Assembly: GCA_905178155.1 (NCBI GenBank)
Contig: CAJINV010000001.1
Coordinates: forward strand, 16,058,142 to 16,122,141
DNA: 64,000 nucleotides
Direction: 5' to 3'
Source: Amoebophrya sp. A120
Lineage: Eukaryota > Sar > Dinophyceae > Syndiniales > Amoebophryaceae
Shown here: positions 1 to 11,900 of the stretch, one piece after another
Layout of the letters: the number at the start of each line of letters is the position of its first letter
Position numbering within the stretch: position 1 is the stretch's first letter
Notes under the pieces: model-generated
What the model saw: the letters and a program-made list of their open reading frames with translations, nothing else
Databases searched by the model: none
What the model was told of the DNA's origin: nothing
Translations under genes and position numbers: made by a program

Positions 1-3000
1 CAGGCGTCGCAGGACGGTTTTGTTCCGCCCCCGTAGATGTTGACACGACGGCAGAAGACGACGCAACCCGCTCATCAACCGCCGGAGCATCTTGCATCTC
101 GACATCTTCTTGCTCCACGACATCCGCCTGTGCAGCTACTTCCGGCGCTTGTTCCTTCTCCTTCTCTGCCTCAGCCCGCCTGTCCTGTTCCGCCTTGCGC
201 TCGGCCGCGCGGCGCTGCGCAGCAATGGCCAAAGCTTCCTCCTCCGTGATGATCCGTGAGGAGGAGCCGGAGCTGCCCCGGGATCCAACGAAAGAATTTT
301 TACCGGGAGAATTTCGCTTCGGAGCCAAGTCCACTTGGGATACCCGGGGACGCGCTTCCTGTTCCTGCCTCTCCTTCCGCAAGCGTTCTTCTTTTATCCG
401 TCGCTCTTCCGCCATCTCGGCCTGCACTTGCGCTTCGATTTTTTTCAAAACGCTCCCCTCAGCGCTGTGCTCCGTCTCGTCGAGCACGATCGGCGCGGTG
501 CTTGTTGTTGTCGATTTTTGCTGTACTACAACATTCGGATGACTTGTTACATCCGGTTCTTGATGCGCCTCCTCCTTTTCCGGACTCAGCTCCTGAGTCA
601 GGGCAACGGGCTGCTGCTGCTCTCCCTCCAGAATCTGTGTTCGTGCTGGACTCGCAGGACTCCTAGGTGGTTGTTGATTGGAAGCGCTCATCTCTTCGGG
701 TTGTGCGTCCTGAGACAACAACACCGGGGTGGAACCACCCTCTGCCACTGGGGAAGATGAAACTCCTTCTGCAAAGACGGGCGTCGCACCACTGGGAACT
801 CGTTCTGCAAGACTGGGCGTGGAAGCCTGGCGCTGCTGCTCGATATCCGGAGAGCCGCCGCTTCTTGCGCTCTTCTTTTCGCTTTGGCTGTCTCTCTTGT
901 GTTGAATTTCCGCGAAGATGCCAACATCTCCATTCTTCTGTCCAGCGCCCGGAGTGACTGGAGACAATCGGCTAGCGCTCGAGTTTTCTTCCGGGATTGG
1001 GGAAAGAGCTCCATTTTCTTCACTTCGCGCAAAATTCACAGATGACGACATCTGCTCTTCCACGGCACCAGCAGTCGTCGGTACAACGTTCTTCGCGACG
1101 TCTGCGGACCGTTCCGCGCCCGCTTGCTCGAGCGGCGGCTGCTCGGGTGCAAAGTAAACACCGTCCTGCTGCTTCGCTTCGTCTGCCGCACAGACCGCAA
1201 CTGGGGACTTCACTTTCTTGTCGCTAGAACTACTTGCTGACTTTGCCGAACAGGGCGATGCCGCATCGCCTTGTTTGCTACTGTCCGCAGCAGAACCGAG
1301 AGAAATATCACCCTCTTCGCCACTTTCCTCCGCGGCCTCAGCGTCGATTTGATCTCGCTCCGCGGGCTCGATGTTTGCCTGTTCTGAAGGTTGCTGCACG
1401 TCGTGCTCGGCTAACTGATTCTCCTCCTCCTCCGCATCATCGTCCACTTCCATCGCGACCGCGCCCCCTTCTACTTCGTCTCGCACCGCGGTGCGGACTT
1501 CTCTTTGGTCCTGACCCTCCCGCATGGATGCGCCGCTCGCTCTTCTATCATGATCGGTGCCGGTACCTACGTCCTTCACATTTAGAACAACCTCGCGTCT
1601 GGTTTGTTCCACAACCGCTTCATATTCCTCGTAAGTGCTACCTTCCGTCTCAACCACGGCGTCCTTTTGCTCGACCGCTTCGGTGCCAACGCACGTCTCC
1701 TTCCGCTCCACGTTTCCGTAGCCTACGCCGATATTGCGGGTTTCGCGCTGTAAGGTTTCGATACATTTGTCCTTCTTCTCCACACAGAACACTTCGGCCT
1801 GCACACTGACGTCGGCGGAGCTGGAGGATCCCACCTGCACAGCAACGTTGCTGGACGAGCTCGATTGTTTCACATTCGTTTGGGTGCTTGAGTTCGCGAC
1901 AGCCCTTGCAGTGGGGTTCTTCTTGGTGTTGATCTGAGCCGCTTCTTTTTCCTGTTCCTCTATGGAGGATTCCTCGGCAGCCTCCTCAGTCTCCTCTTCA
2001 TCAGACGAACGCTCATTAGCCTCACGCAGTCCCTCCAGCAGCGCCGGGAGATACGAGGCTTCCGCAGTCTGTGTTGCGTTTCAGAAACAAATTGTCACAG
2101 GGAGTAGACCAAGAAAAGCTGGACTTTGAGCTATGCACATAAATTTGCAGAAAGTGAAAGCTTACAACTTAGATTGTAAACTTAATATACAAAGTTGAGT
2201 ATAGTACCTGCTCCAACTCATGCACCGCCTTGGATCCTCGCGCGAAGCTCCTCGCGAGTTTTGCCCGCAGCGATACCGCCTTGCGCCGTACCAGTACCGA
2301 CGAGTGCTGACAAGCGCAAAAGTCCAACACCCCAAGAAGACACTGCAGCAAGTGGCTCGCGTGGCGCAGACCGGTCTCAAAAAACTCGAAAGCAGTCAAA
2401 GTGACGGATTCGTCCAAGTCGGGGTTTGCAAACACGATCTGCAACAGCTGCACGTGCACTTTCGCCAAAATGGCCTTGTCCAGCATGGGAAACACCCAGG
2501 ATTCTTGCAGAGTATTAAAGAAGCGTAGGACTGCGACCACTGCAAATTCTGGAACGAGGCCTGTGTGTAGGATTTTTTTTATCAAATTCAAACTGAGCGC
2601 ACGAGGTTCCCCTACAACTTGCCATGCAAACAGGCGACCACACGTAGGAACAGGGCCTTTGTGTTAATGCATAGAGAAGTAAAAGCACTACGTACCTTCC
2701 ATCATCCCCTCCACTTGTCGATGTACGAGGGCGGCACACCTCTTCAAAATCCGCTTATCAAGAAATAAACTCGGGTGCTCCTGCAGCAACAGCTCCAGCA
2801 GCTCCGGGATCGCCGCGGAAGGCAATTCCACATCCGCGTCCACAATCGGTTGCAGAACCTGCTGCGCAACGAAGTCCTGTCCCTGCTTGCCCAAGCGGGT
2901 GACCAGCACGCGGATCAAATTGGTCACCAGAGTCTCGGTTTCACGTTCCGCCGAAATTTTCTGTGAAGATGTCTCGACAACATTTTTATCCGGCGCACAA

Positions 3001-4178
3001 GAACTCTCCAACACCTTCGGCAAAGCCAGTTGCACCAGCAGCAAAGCGGGATCGATTACCAGCTGTGTCGCCGTGCAACAGGAGAATAAATCAGTGAGTA
3101 GTTGCAGCGAGGATTGCAAAGCGCTTGGGTTGAAGGAGTGCTGCTTCATTTTTGCTCCGTCGTGGACGTTATTTCCATCATTTGACGACGAGAGAGCGCG
3201 AGATGCATCTTCTTCCTCGGGAGAACGATCTACAGTCGCCTGCCACGCGAGCGTCTCGACGAGGGCTTTTTTCACAGCGAACTGAAGCAAGTTATTCGTT
3301 ACCACCACGTCCGGGAACCGGAGTATCGCACAGAGCGCCGCCCGACAAGTTGCCTGCACGCGGGCGTCAGAAAAAGTGCTGTAACTCAACTCGACCAATA
3401 CTCGCTGCAGATGGTCGACGCCACTCTGCTGGTGGTGTTGGTGCTCCTTCGTAAGAAACAGTCCGCACTTCTCCGAGGAGAACAGCAACAATCCCGCGGT
3501 GGCGATTTGGTACTGCAAAACGGGCTGCACGTGGGGGATCAGCGAGAGGAACAGCTGTAAATCGACACCACTTTCGCAGTTGGCTAACACTTCTCGCTGC
3601 TTGTCTTGCGACAGTTGTTCCAGTACTGCACTCCGCTTTTGCTTTTTCACCTGCGGCACAGCGTCTTCCCCGAGCAGTTTTGTCAGTAACGCAGTGTCCG
3701 CATCTTTTTCCCCAGTAAACTCCGTGACGACAACCCTTTGCACCGCCGTCAGGGACTTGTTGACGCAGCGGCTGATGGCGCGGCGGTCTGTGTGCGTGGT
3801 GTTGTGCTGGGAAAACAGCAAGCGGAACGCGAGCCCAATGGCCGCGGCGGTGAGAACCTGGCTGCGGTGTACGTGGCTGAGGCAAAAGAGACACGCGTCG
3901 AAGGCGAGGCCGACATCCTCCGAGGCGAGAGCACCTTGGTCGACCAATTCGGATAACCGCAGTACGGTCGGGAGCGTATCACGCTCACCGGGATTGTCCT
4001 GCTTCAGGGCGGCGAGCATATTGCTTGGCAATTTCTGCTGCGGTTTGCTCGAAGTAGTTCTCATTGATGTCGCATTATCGCCCGCGGCGGCCCCTACTTG
4101 TGGTCCAGCTGCGACCTTTGCCGCATTCGCTTTGTTGGCCGCCTTTTCGAGCTGCCGCTGCTTTTTCGACTTCACCAT
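1..4178 (-). CDS. Large hypothetical protein, C-terminus cut by window edge
   Basis: Three exons read on the minus strand: 4178-2696, 2560-2208 and 2068 to beyond position 1. Donors are GTACGT and GTACTA, acceptors end in ACACAG, and phases agree (1, then 0). The ATG at 4178 follows a minus-strand intergenic gap. The start is very basic (MVKSKKQRQLEKAANKANAAK-like, Lys/Ala rich). Residues about 50-610 look alpha-helical with leucine-rich heptad-like spacing, as in ARM/HEAT-type solenoids, but I cannot assign a family. The third exon is acidic and Ser/Glu/Gln-rich, with one predicted coiled-coil stretch of alternating E/K/R residues (DNA about 380-450). It stays open to the edge, so the protein exceeds 1200 residues. 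Function unknown. The exon structure is well supported; the solenoid idea is only a pattern impression. Confidence 0.7.
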
Positions 4179-4789
4179 TGTGTTCGTAAAGAATTCTTAG
4201 GCAACAAGAAACGTGCTAAAAAAACTGTTCTCCGAGGGAGAAATTCTGTGTCGCTTTTCTTCGATTTTTGGATTCCTACAAACAACTTTCACCAGGCCGA
4301 CTAATAGTATGCTTCTACTTGAGTCTTCTCTCTTCCTGTCGCTGTATTGAAAAACAAATGGTTGATCGAAATACGCACACCAAGACCAGAATAGGAAAGG
4401 ATCCCTTTCGTATGAATGAGATCTGTCGATCGTGGCACTTCTGCTTCTATCTAAAGAACAACACGGATCGATTTTGAACGCAATTTTCTATATGTGATCT
4501 TGTGTGATCCTTAAACAAAAAAAAATTTTGCATCGAGATCTCAAACTTCGGCTCTACGTGCTACCTCTTGGAATTTAAGGTAACCGGTTTCTATTCGAAA
4601 GCATGCTTCAAAACTAAAAGCACTCGACCTGATTTACTTCTTTTGCAAAATAAACACCTGATCACGATCACGAATGAAAGCTTTTCATCAAAAGTGATTT
4701 CTTTTAACATACATCTACCATTCCTTGCAGAACTGGTAGTAAGTTCTACTAGTTTATTCAGTCCTTCATGGAGCAAAAAAATGCAGATC
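4179..4789. other. Intergenic, AT-richer, no gene seen
   Basis: Contains only short unsupported reading frames and several A/T runs. It lies between two genes transcribed to the left, so it should hold the promoter of the upstream gene and the 3' end of the HIT gene. No recognisable element was found. Confidence 0.5.
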
Positions 4790-5566
4790 TTACTTCGGTC
4801 TGTACTCATCGGGAAACAATTGCGCAAGCTCCGTCGCTTCCTGAGCCATCTCCTCCTGCGTCCGTACTCGCCTGTTGTCCTCCGAAAAAGTGTCGTCCAT
4901 CACTTTTGCCCTTTCTATCTCTTCATGCACCTGGTCCGGCTTTTCGAAATCGGCGGCTTCTCTGGGTAGAATGTGCACGTGAACGTGCGGAACCGACTGC
5001 CCGGCGGCCGGCCCGTCCTGCTGCGCGATGTTCAAGCCGCTGGCCTGGAAGTGCGGCTCGAGCACTGAGCTGATTTTGTGCACCGACTGGTAAAGATCAG
5101 TGACCTCGTCGGTACTCAGTTCTTTGAACCGGGCGGCTATTCTTTTGGGGATCACGAGCACGTGGCCGGGGACAATGGGCTTCAGATTCACAAGTCCGTA
5201 GGACAAACTGGACTCGAAAAAAATGCTCGACTTCCGCACGGCATGGGGGCCAAAATGAATCATGATTTGTTCTTGTGCTTGTGCGGCAGGGACGCTGTAG
5301 CAGCTAGAGAATTTTTGATAAAACACAAAAAAAGTCCAAATTTCGTACAGAAAATACCTTCGAAGCAAAACGAACCGTCTGAACTGCAATGAAAAGCACC
5401 AAAACAGCAATCCCCGTAGTATCATTTTGCCAACGTCAAAGTTGAACGTATGGATGTACTGGAAAGCGAAGGAAGCTCTCTGCTTGTCGTGCGTCTTCTT
5501 CGGACAAAGAGCGATTGATCTTCTGTCCTTCCATAATAAACATTGAATTAGGACTCGTTTTAGCAT
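4790..5566 (-). CDS. HIT-family hydrolase, FHIT-like (Ap3A hydrolase type)
   Basis: The C-terminal 150 residues align by eye with the FHIT branch of histidine-triad proteins. They start near MIHFGPHAVRKSS, then LVNLKPIVPGHVLVIPKR, and reach the catalytic triad block QSVPHVHVHILPR with the H-x-H-x-H signature. FHIT proteins cleave diadenosine polyphosphates such as Ap3A to AMP plus ADP. After the triad comes an acidic helix typical of the family. The frame is open from 5566, giving 258 residues, but FHIT proteins are about 150. The extra N-terminus contains a hydrophobic, aromatic-rich stretch and may include a 63-base phase-2 intron (GTATTTTC to CTACAG, about 5290-5350). The internal ATG at 5263 matches the usual family start. 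The family call is firm; the start is not. Confidence 0.85.
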   Translation of the reverse strand: MLKRVLIQCLLWKDRRSIALCPKKTHDKQRASFAFQYIHTFNFDVGKMILRGLLFWCFSLQFRRFVLLRRYFLYEIWTFFVFYQKFSSCYSVPAAQAQEQIMIHFGPHAVRKSSIFFESSLSYGLVNLKPIVPGHVLVIPKRIAARFKELSTDEVTDLYQSVHKISSVLEPHFQASGLNIAQQDGPAAGQSVPHVHVHILPREAADFEKPDQVHEEIERAKVMDDTFSEDNRRVRTQEEMAQEATELAQLFPDEYRPK

Positions 5567-5694
5567 TCTAGATTTCTGTCTCTCTTTCGTTTCAACAGCT
5601 TTTTGTACATCGTTTCCGTGCCGAACGTGATATTGTCAGTGGGTGCAATATTTCTGAAATTCTCAAATCTCTACCGATCGACGAAAATCGTTTT

Positions 5695-6543
5695 TCATTC
5701 CGGTGGAAGTACTCCATGATCCTTTTGTGAAAAGCCCGCCAAATTCGAAGGCGCTGCACCATCGCCACTCTCCTGTTCTGACTGCAGTGCCGCGTCCCTT
5801 TCCGGTGGTTGAAACAGTGATCGGCTGGTTCCCGCGAACGCACCTGCTACAGATGAACTTTTAGCAAAGAAGTTCGAAGGGAGCGAGCCCCCAGCGCTTG
5901 TTTGTGGAACACTTTTCGCGACCGCACTGCTGCTGCTGCTCGAGGAGGACGAAGCTGATTGACCAGCAAAGGCAGCAGTTCCAAGACCAACCGCGTTTCC
6001 GGCACTAAACAAGCGGCTGCTACTGCTGCTGCTGCTGCTCGACTGCTGCTTAGACAGCAAATTTGACCTTGAAGATTGCGCGCCGGACTGCACCTTTTGT
6101 CCCAGTTCCGTACCGAGGCTCGACTTCATGTCGTCGACTGGTGCCTCTACGTCACCGCCCCCGATGCCGCTTCTGTTCCCAGCAAGATTATTTTCACCCG
6201 TTTCAACCTGACTTGCCTCCTCCGCGCCGTCCGCGAATTTCTTGGGCCCGTCCTGTCCTTCTGCCTCTTTCAGTTTTTGCAACTTGCGTTGCTTCTGATA
6301 CGCTCGCTGCTTTTCATTCTTCTGTTTTCGTTTCTCGTCCTCTTGCTGTCGCTGAACCTCTTCTCGCTGTAAGCGCTGCGTACGCTGGAACATCCTCCGC
6401 CGCAGCAAAGCGATGGAGACCATTTTTTTCGTCGTTTCCCTCTTCTTTTTCCTCGCGGCCGCGGCTATGCTCGGCTGCAGAAACGCCGGCAAACCCGGTA
6501 TCTTCTTCTCCTTCGGCTGCGGCAAGCAGCACACGCGTACCAT
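5695..6543 (-). CDS. Serine-rich hypothetical protein with basic coiled coil
   Basis: Single open frame of 282 residues from an ATG at 6543. Residues about 25-100 are extremely rich in Arg, Lys, Gln and Glu and should form a basic helix or coiled coil. The second half is low complexity, with two polyserine runs (DNA about 5925-5945 and 6015-6045). No signal peptide or enzymatic motif was seen. Its strand matches its neighbours. No family recognised; a nuclear or RNA-associated role would be only a guess from composition. Confidence 0.6.
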   Translation of the reverse strand: MVRVCCLPQPKEKKIPGLPAFLQPSIAAAARKKKRETTKKMVSIALLRRRMFQRTQRLQREEVQRQQEDEKRKQKNEKQRAYQKQRKLQKLKEAEGQDGPKKFADGAEEASQVETGENNLAGNRSGIGGGDVEAPVDDMKSSLGTELGQKVQSGAQSSRSNLLSKQQSSSSSSSSSRLFSAGNAVGLGTAAFAGQSASSSSSSSSSAVAKSVPQTSAGGSLPSNFFAKSSSVAGAFAGTSRSLFQPPERDAALQSEQESGDGAAPSNLAGFSQKDHGVLPPE

Positions 6544-7092
6544 TTTGCCGTGTCAGTGAGGTTGTGGCTTAGAAGGCTCTGAGAGAATGGGTAAGAAAAG
6601 GGCCCGAGCTCTAACACATACGGTGAGAGACCTGGGGTAGTGACAGGGATGCTGCATCTACTTTCTCTTCATCCAAAACCTGTATGAACTACGAAGTAGG
6701 GAAGCACAAAGGATGCACTTACAGCACTCCAATTTTTAACAGTAACTACAAACCCCACTCGGTAACATCGTCTGGGTCTGTCGCTGAAACTGCGACCTCT
6801 CTGCGCAACCATTACGTCTGCCTTTCTGCCAATTCTATTGTGCATAGATATGGTCGAACACTTGAAGTTTCAGTTTCTTGTGAAAAATCGTGAAAATCTC
6901 ATTCTGCCTTCAGCCACGATAGAAGGAGACTTCCGAGGGTCTTTACCCGTTCATCGAGGGGTGTTCGCATAATGCTGTGATGGAGAGTTCCTACGAATGA
7001 GATACTTGTGCTTTCTGTTATGTCTGTGATGATATAATTGTTCTGCCAGTGGGCTACTTTTTACACGTCATCTGCGTCACGGTGTGGCTTAT
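6544..7092. other. Intergenic, nothing recognised
   Basis: AT-richer than the flanking genes, with no sustained reading frame, repeat or RNA gene visible on either strand. Confidence 0.5.
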
Positions 7093-8667
7093 TTACTCTT
7101 CCATCAGTTTGTGATACCAATTCACAGCGTTCAAAAATTTCTCGGTGGCCTTTTCCATTTCCACTTTGGCGTCTGCCATCCGGCGCCGCGCATCCTGTCG
7201 GATCATACCCAGCGTGGGTTTCTCTTTCTGCTTCCTGACGCTTGGCGTGTTGGTTCTTTCAACAGAATGGTTATTTTCACTTGTCGTAGAAGTACTCTTC
7301 AAATTGTTCGCCGGCGCCTGCTTATCTCCCTGTTCTTGATGCAAAAATGCACTTTCCGGTGGTCCTCTCTGAGGTCCGATAAAAGTTCCGGATGAAGTAT
7401 CTTGTTCGACGTGTAGCACGGGCAGAACCGTCGGATCTAGCAGCGCATCTTCTTGTCCACATCTTCCAATCGGAGCGGAAGATGCCGTCGTTATTTCAGG
7501 CGCACTGTCGTTCTCTACCAACGATTCCGCACAAAATTCTTGCACAGGCTCCTCCTCGTTGTGGTGCATGCTCAGCGACCGATTCAGGTGTAAAAATTCT
7601 TCTTCCGTCGGGGCCTCTACCCACTCCCGTGGCGGGTTGGTCACCGAACCGCCGTACTCGAGTAAGAAATCCCACAGCGGAAACGCCATCGGCGGGTCCG
7701 TGGCCAAGTCAACCCGGTGCTCCTGCTCGTCGGAGCGCACATCCGGTACGTGAATGATAGGGACGGAGTAATCTTCATCGCAATCTTGCTTTTTCTTGTA
7801 TGTTGAATTCTGCTTCGCGTTCTTGTTCTTGTTCTTGGAGTTGTTGGCCTTCTTGTTCGAGGGGTTTTTGGTACGTTTCCCGGATGAAGCGACGGAGTCA
7901 CTACCATTTTGCAGCCTTTGTGCTGCACCTGCGCTAGAACTTTCTGTGGTACCACTGGCCCCGGAAACAGGGACGGCTTCGAACACCAGATCGTCCACAT
8001 CCACTCGCTTCGCTCCGAGCCACTGCTTTGGCGGATCTTCCATACTACCGCCGTACTCGACAACAAAGTCCTTGAGACAATAAGCGTAGCCGTCCGTCGG
8101 GTCCTCTCGATATTCGACGTCTTCTGCACGAACGTGCTTGTCGTTCTGCTCCGCCTCCAAGCTCACTTTCTTGGCAAACTCGTCAGCAAGACCGGTTGCA
8201 TGGTCGGTTTCTTGGCTGTCGCTGTTCGAATCAGAAGCTCCTTGTGCTGGTGGTGCAACAGGAGCTCTTCCTTTGTCGTCGCTAGAAGTAGTGCAAGTCG
8301 CTGGTGTCGCGGTCGTTTCCTTCTTGTTCAAGTATCCAGTCCACAAATCAACAATCATGTTCGCGATTTTCATGTTGCTTTCCTCCAACGCTGTCGCCTT
8401 CGCTCGCTTAATTTTTTCTACTTCCGCATTGTTCATCCCGCGAGATGAAACGTTCTTCTTTCTCCCAGCCTGCTGTGGGCACCGAGGTCGCTGCGAGGAA
8501 GAATTATTTGCCGCTTGCTGCATCTCAGTCGCTTCCACAGCACTATCCGGTACTGCACGGAGTATTGCACCCGGTGGCAGGTCCTCGAAAGTGACCAGCT
8601 CCGCGTCCTTGAAACGAGGATCCAGGATGAAATCCTCATACGCGATGGTCTCGTCGACTTCGAGCAT
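7093..8667 (-). CDS. Hypothetical protein with two EYGGS-PP-W repeats
   Basis: Single open frame of 524 residues. Two copies of a short module are visible: about residues 199-216 (DFVVEYGGSMEDPPKQW) and about 329-351 (DFLLEYGGSVTNPPREW). Both end in Pro-Pro-x-x-Trp and follow a DP-rich lead. The remainder is polar and acidic with Lys/Asn-rich low complexity (DNA about 7790-7880), and the last 45 residues are a predicted helix (RRRMADAKVEMEKATEK). I do not recognise the family. The repeat suggests a small folded unit duplicated within a disordered protein. No introns are needed to keep the frame open. Confidence 0.65.
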   Translation of the reverse strand: MLEVDETIAYEDFILDPRFKDAELVTFEDLPPGAILRAVPDSAVEATEMQQAANNSSSQRPRCPQQAGRKKNVSSRGMNNAEVEKIKRAKATALEESNMKIANMIVDLWTGYLNKKETTATPATCTTSSDDKGRAPVAPPAQGASDSNSDSQETDHATGLADEFAKKVSLEAEQNDKHVRAEDVEYREDPTDGYAYCLKDFVVEYGGSMEDPPKQWLGAKRVDVDDLVFEAVPVSGASGTTESSSAGAAQRLQNGSDSVASSGKRTKNPSNKKANNSKNKNKNAKQNSTYKKKQDCDEDYSVPIIHVPDVRSDEQEHRVDLATDPPMAFPLWDFLLEYGGSVTNPPREWVEAPTEEEFLHLNRSLSMHHNEEEPVQEFCAESLVENDSAPEITTASSAPIGRCGQEDALLDPTVLPVLHVEQDTSSGTFIGPQRGPPESAFLHQEQGDKQAPANNLKSTSTTSENNHSVERTNTPSVRKQKEKPTLGMIRQDARRRMADAKVEMEKATEKFLNAVNWYHKLMEE

Positions 8668-9975
8668 TTTTGTCTTCTTTTTTGCTGTAAGGAGATGAAA
8701 GCGAAGTGGCGAATCCAGCTAACAAAGACAAAATAATGAGAATGGCACCACACTGGTTTTACGTGACTGTCGGAAAAGAGATTTATTTCTACATTTCTTC
8801 ACTACTTCTCACACCAGTCTGCTCTAAATTTTTACAGCACAGCGCATGATTGAAGTATGCAACCTTTTCGAGCCTCGACGAGAATACGGAGACAAACGTA
8901 GGAAGTGGTGATCTTCGGTTTCTTTGACTTGAATTTGCGGAACCAAAGTTTCAGAGCAGCATTTCTGAACGAATCAATTTCGATTTTCTTTCCGATCTTG
9001 ATCCTGCAAACCCGTGCTGGACTGCTTAGTGACGGCGCGTGCTGGTTTCTCGTTTGCAACTATTGTCGCCTTCTCCAGTATCTCCGATTCGATCGACGCG
9101 ACAACAGCCCCCTGGAGTCATTATTTTCTGAGGATTCCAGTAGCCAGAATGCGAGCCTACTTACTACGAAGTAAACAGAAAGGACTAGGTCAGTAGTAAT
9201 TGCGACAATTAAATCGTCGTGGTGACATCCACACACTATAAACAAACACCTCGAATAAAAATCTTTCCGCGCTCAGAAGCCTCGGTAACAAGGAAAAGCG
9301 GGCCTCGGCAAAAGTCTTCATCGAAATGAAATCCATAGCCACAAGCCTACAAAGAGTTGTCCTCATCGCGGTAAGAACCAGAAGGATCTGATGTCCGTAG
9401 CACATTTTGGCCCTGTGAGGAAAAGTGGGTTGAAAGATGGATGACGTGAAAAATAAACCCGCGGGAAAGTGAAAAATGCCATGCGGGAAGTGCGACCATT
9501 TCAGACCTGGACGTTGATCTGCTGCAGAAATTTCCGCGCAACCAATTGTGATCGACGTCGTTCTTCTGATTCGTGAAGGCTCCGAGTGCCTGCAGTTGGA
9601 TCTGCGAGTGGTTGCCACCCTTTGTGAACTGTAGTTTGCCTGATCGTCCTGTCGGAACTTGAAAACGCTCAGCTGGTTTTGTCCACTGTATCAGAGATCT
9701 TGGTGGTTTGAAGTTTGTTCTCACGCAAGCCTTGCAGCAAGTCGAAAGTAGCAAGTATTCAAGGTGCTCATCACTAGTGGACAAAACGCTCCTGCAAGCT
9801 GGCAACAGAAATTGTAGAGCGTTGTTGGATCGATTTCTGTGCGTGCTTTCACGTTCGGGTCAAATTTGATTTTGTGTTGTCTGGGACTTGCAGTAAGTAG
9901 TTTCCTCATCTTTCTCGTCTTGGTTCTCAGGTCATCTTTCAGTTTCAAGATCATTCAAATATTCTGCAAGAGCTT
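8668..9975. other. Long intergenic stretch, no supported gene
   Basis: Several overlapping minus-strand frames occur between 9190 and 9954, but none keeps a convincing composition, and the three frames compete over the same bases. A short minus-strand segment near 9500-9600 (Arg/Glu-rich in one frame, ending at a GT) could be an isolated exon. I could not connect it to anything. Confidence 0.4.
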
Positions 9976-10815
9976 TCAATTACTTTTCCATCCTACAAAT
10001 GCACCTTTTTCCCCGCCGCCCGACGAGGCTGCGGCTGCCACCGGGCGGGCACTCACTGGCGCCGGCCGCGCACTCACGTTCCCCAAAGCACGGAGCTCGT
10101 TGCTGGGCTTCCACGACGAAGAATTGCGGTTTGGGAGTGGCTTGTTTCTTGTTGCCGCACCTCCAGTGGTATCGTTTCGCACGACCGGTCGACGATCCTG
10201 GTCGATGTGCTGCGTCATGTTGATTTGCTCCAAAAACTGCCCTGCGTCCGTGTCCCGGACCTGCGGCTGCCGTGTGTTGCTAGTCGCATGTAATTGCCCG
10301 CGGGCCTGACTCCTCGCTGGAGGAAGGGCCGCCATCGCGCCGCCCCCGCCTAGAGCAGTTGTAGTTCTGTTAAGTTTTGACCACAAGAGAGACAAGTAAA
10401 AACGACAAATCGATGGATTTTCGTGAACGAAAGAAAAACTCGATACCAATGTTCGTTCAGGAATGGCAGTACGTCCACGTCATCACATCAACAAGCTGCA
10501 GACAAATACGCGTATAATCCGCCTGTCATGCTCACCTCGAGAGTCTTCCACCGCATATCTTCCTGGTGTTTCATTTGTTCCGCGCCGCCCACCCAGTGCT
10601 GGTCTCGCATTTCTGCTTCTATCCTGCACAGCAGACGGCGCGTCATCGCTGTATCCCAGCGGGTAATGCCGCCCAGAAGCGCCTCCTCGCCCGAGAGCTT
10701 TTGGGAACTCCAAGTCCCGCCAGCCGGTTGCGAGATCGCGCGCATTTGCGAAATTCCGGTCGTAGAGCTCGCTCAACTTGCGGTCCTCAAATTCGTCGAA
10801 GGAGAGACCGTCCAT
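9976..10815 (-). CDS. Disordered hypothetical protein, tentative two-exon model
   Basis: Exon 1 is 10815-10536 (ATG, then DGLSFDEFEDRKLSELYDR), with a clear GTGAGC donor. Exon 2 is 10349-9976, with an acceptor ending in CTAG chosen because it is the one that keeps phase 1. The joined protein is 217 residues, acidic at the start and otherwise rich in Arg, Pro, Ser, Ala and Asn, so probably disordered. A second frame is also open over exon 1 (from 10745), which weakens the model. The frame might also continue past 9976 through a very short intron. No family recognised. Confidence 0.4.
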
Positions 10816-10949
10816 TTTCGCAGACAGTCGGAGTGTGTGCAACGTTTTCGGCAAGCGGCTAAAACTTACACGAAAGTTGCTGCATACTTTGTAAGACACA
10901 CACTCATCTCTCTCGGCAATCCGCCGCAGCCGTTACGCCAACAGTCACG

Positions 10950-11900
10950 CCGAAATTGATTTGCGGCCCTCACTCCAAGAGAACACACATCTCGAGATAG
11001 CCCCGCCGGAATCTTCTATTCCGCAGCACAATTTCCCTGGCAGACGCACCCGAAAGCATCGCCTGACAAGTGATCCGAATGACAGGGCCTATACCGCAGG
11101 AGCGCGGCCGCGGGCTCGGCGGCCGCAAATGAAAAGAAACAGGCGCGCGCGGTCGTGCGGCACCATCACCAGAGACCGCGACGCCGCCAACTAGCAATCG
11201 CCAGTTGGCGCGGGCCGCCCGAAAAATTACAGGAACGGCGCCCCCAATTGGCCACGCGCCGGGGCAGCCTAAACTCCCTCCCGGAGGCCGCGCGATGTCC
11301 CCCAACAGTTGCGTGCCCGCATCGCGACACGGCACCAGGCCGCCGCCGGCGATGCTTCACGCGCGCGCGCCGGCTCGTGCGCATGCTGCCAGTCCCGGCG
11401 CCGTGAAAATGGCAGCCGGCCCAACCGCTCCGCGGCGGCTGCCCGTTTTTTTGAATCAAGGAGGCCCCAAGGGTGCCCGGGCGCGGTGTCGTGGACTTGC
11501 ATTCTGCTTCCTGGCCGTTGTCGCGGGGGATTGTCCTGGCAGGGCGGGCCGAGGCGCGGGCGCAGTCGTTTAAGTTTTCCACGATGAGCCGGCTCCCCGG
11601 ACGGCGGACAGCAACCCGCTGGAGTTTGACGGCCGCGGCCGCCGGGGAAAAGGTCCGGCGCACGGCAGGGCGCGCAATGTGCGCGCGCTCATGGCTTGGC
11701 ACTTGGGGCTCGTGAGGAAGCTTCGCGGGTGCCGGCGCTCCTCCCCGCCGCGTGTCCTTTATATATCACCATCGGCGTCGCGAGGTTCTTCTCGTTCGTT
11801 TCCCTTCAGTCACGTCACACGCCTCGCCTTTTCGGGGCCACTGAGCTTCGCCGCGGCGGCAGGCTTCCGCAAAGGTACGGGCACGAAATTGATGCGCCTG
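10950..11900. other. GC-rich island 1, no supported gene
   Basis: Composition changes abruptly to very GC-rich, with dense GGCC, GCGC and CCGG words. Long frames are open on both strands simply because stop codons are rare; they conflict with each other and show no domain. The island ends near a TTTATATATC motif at about 11758. No rRNA, tRNA or repeat was recognised. Similar islands occur at about 18.2-20.5 kb and 47.9-48.65 kb. Confidence 0.5.

Noticed and set aside
9190-9954. Minus-strand gene between 9.2 and 9.95 kb
   Set aside because: Three frames compete over the same bases, with no domain, no consistent splice phases and no clear start.
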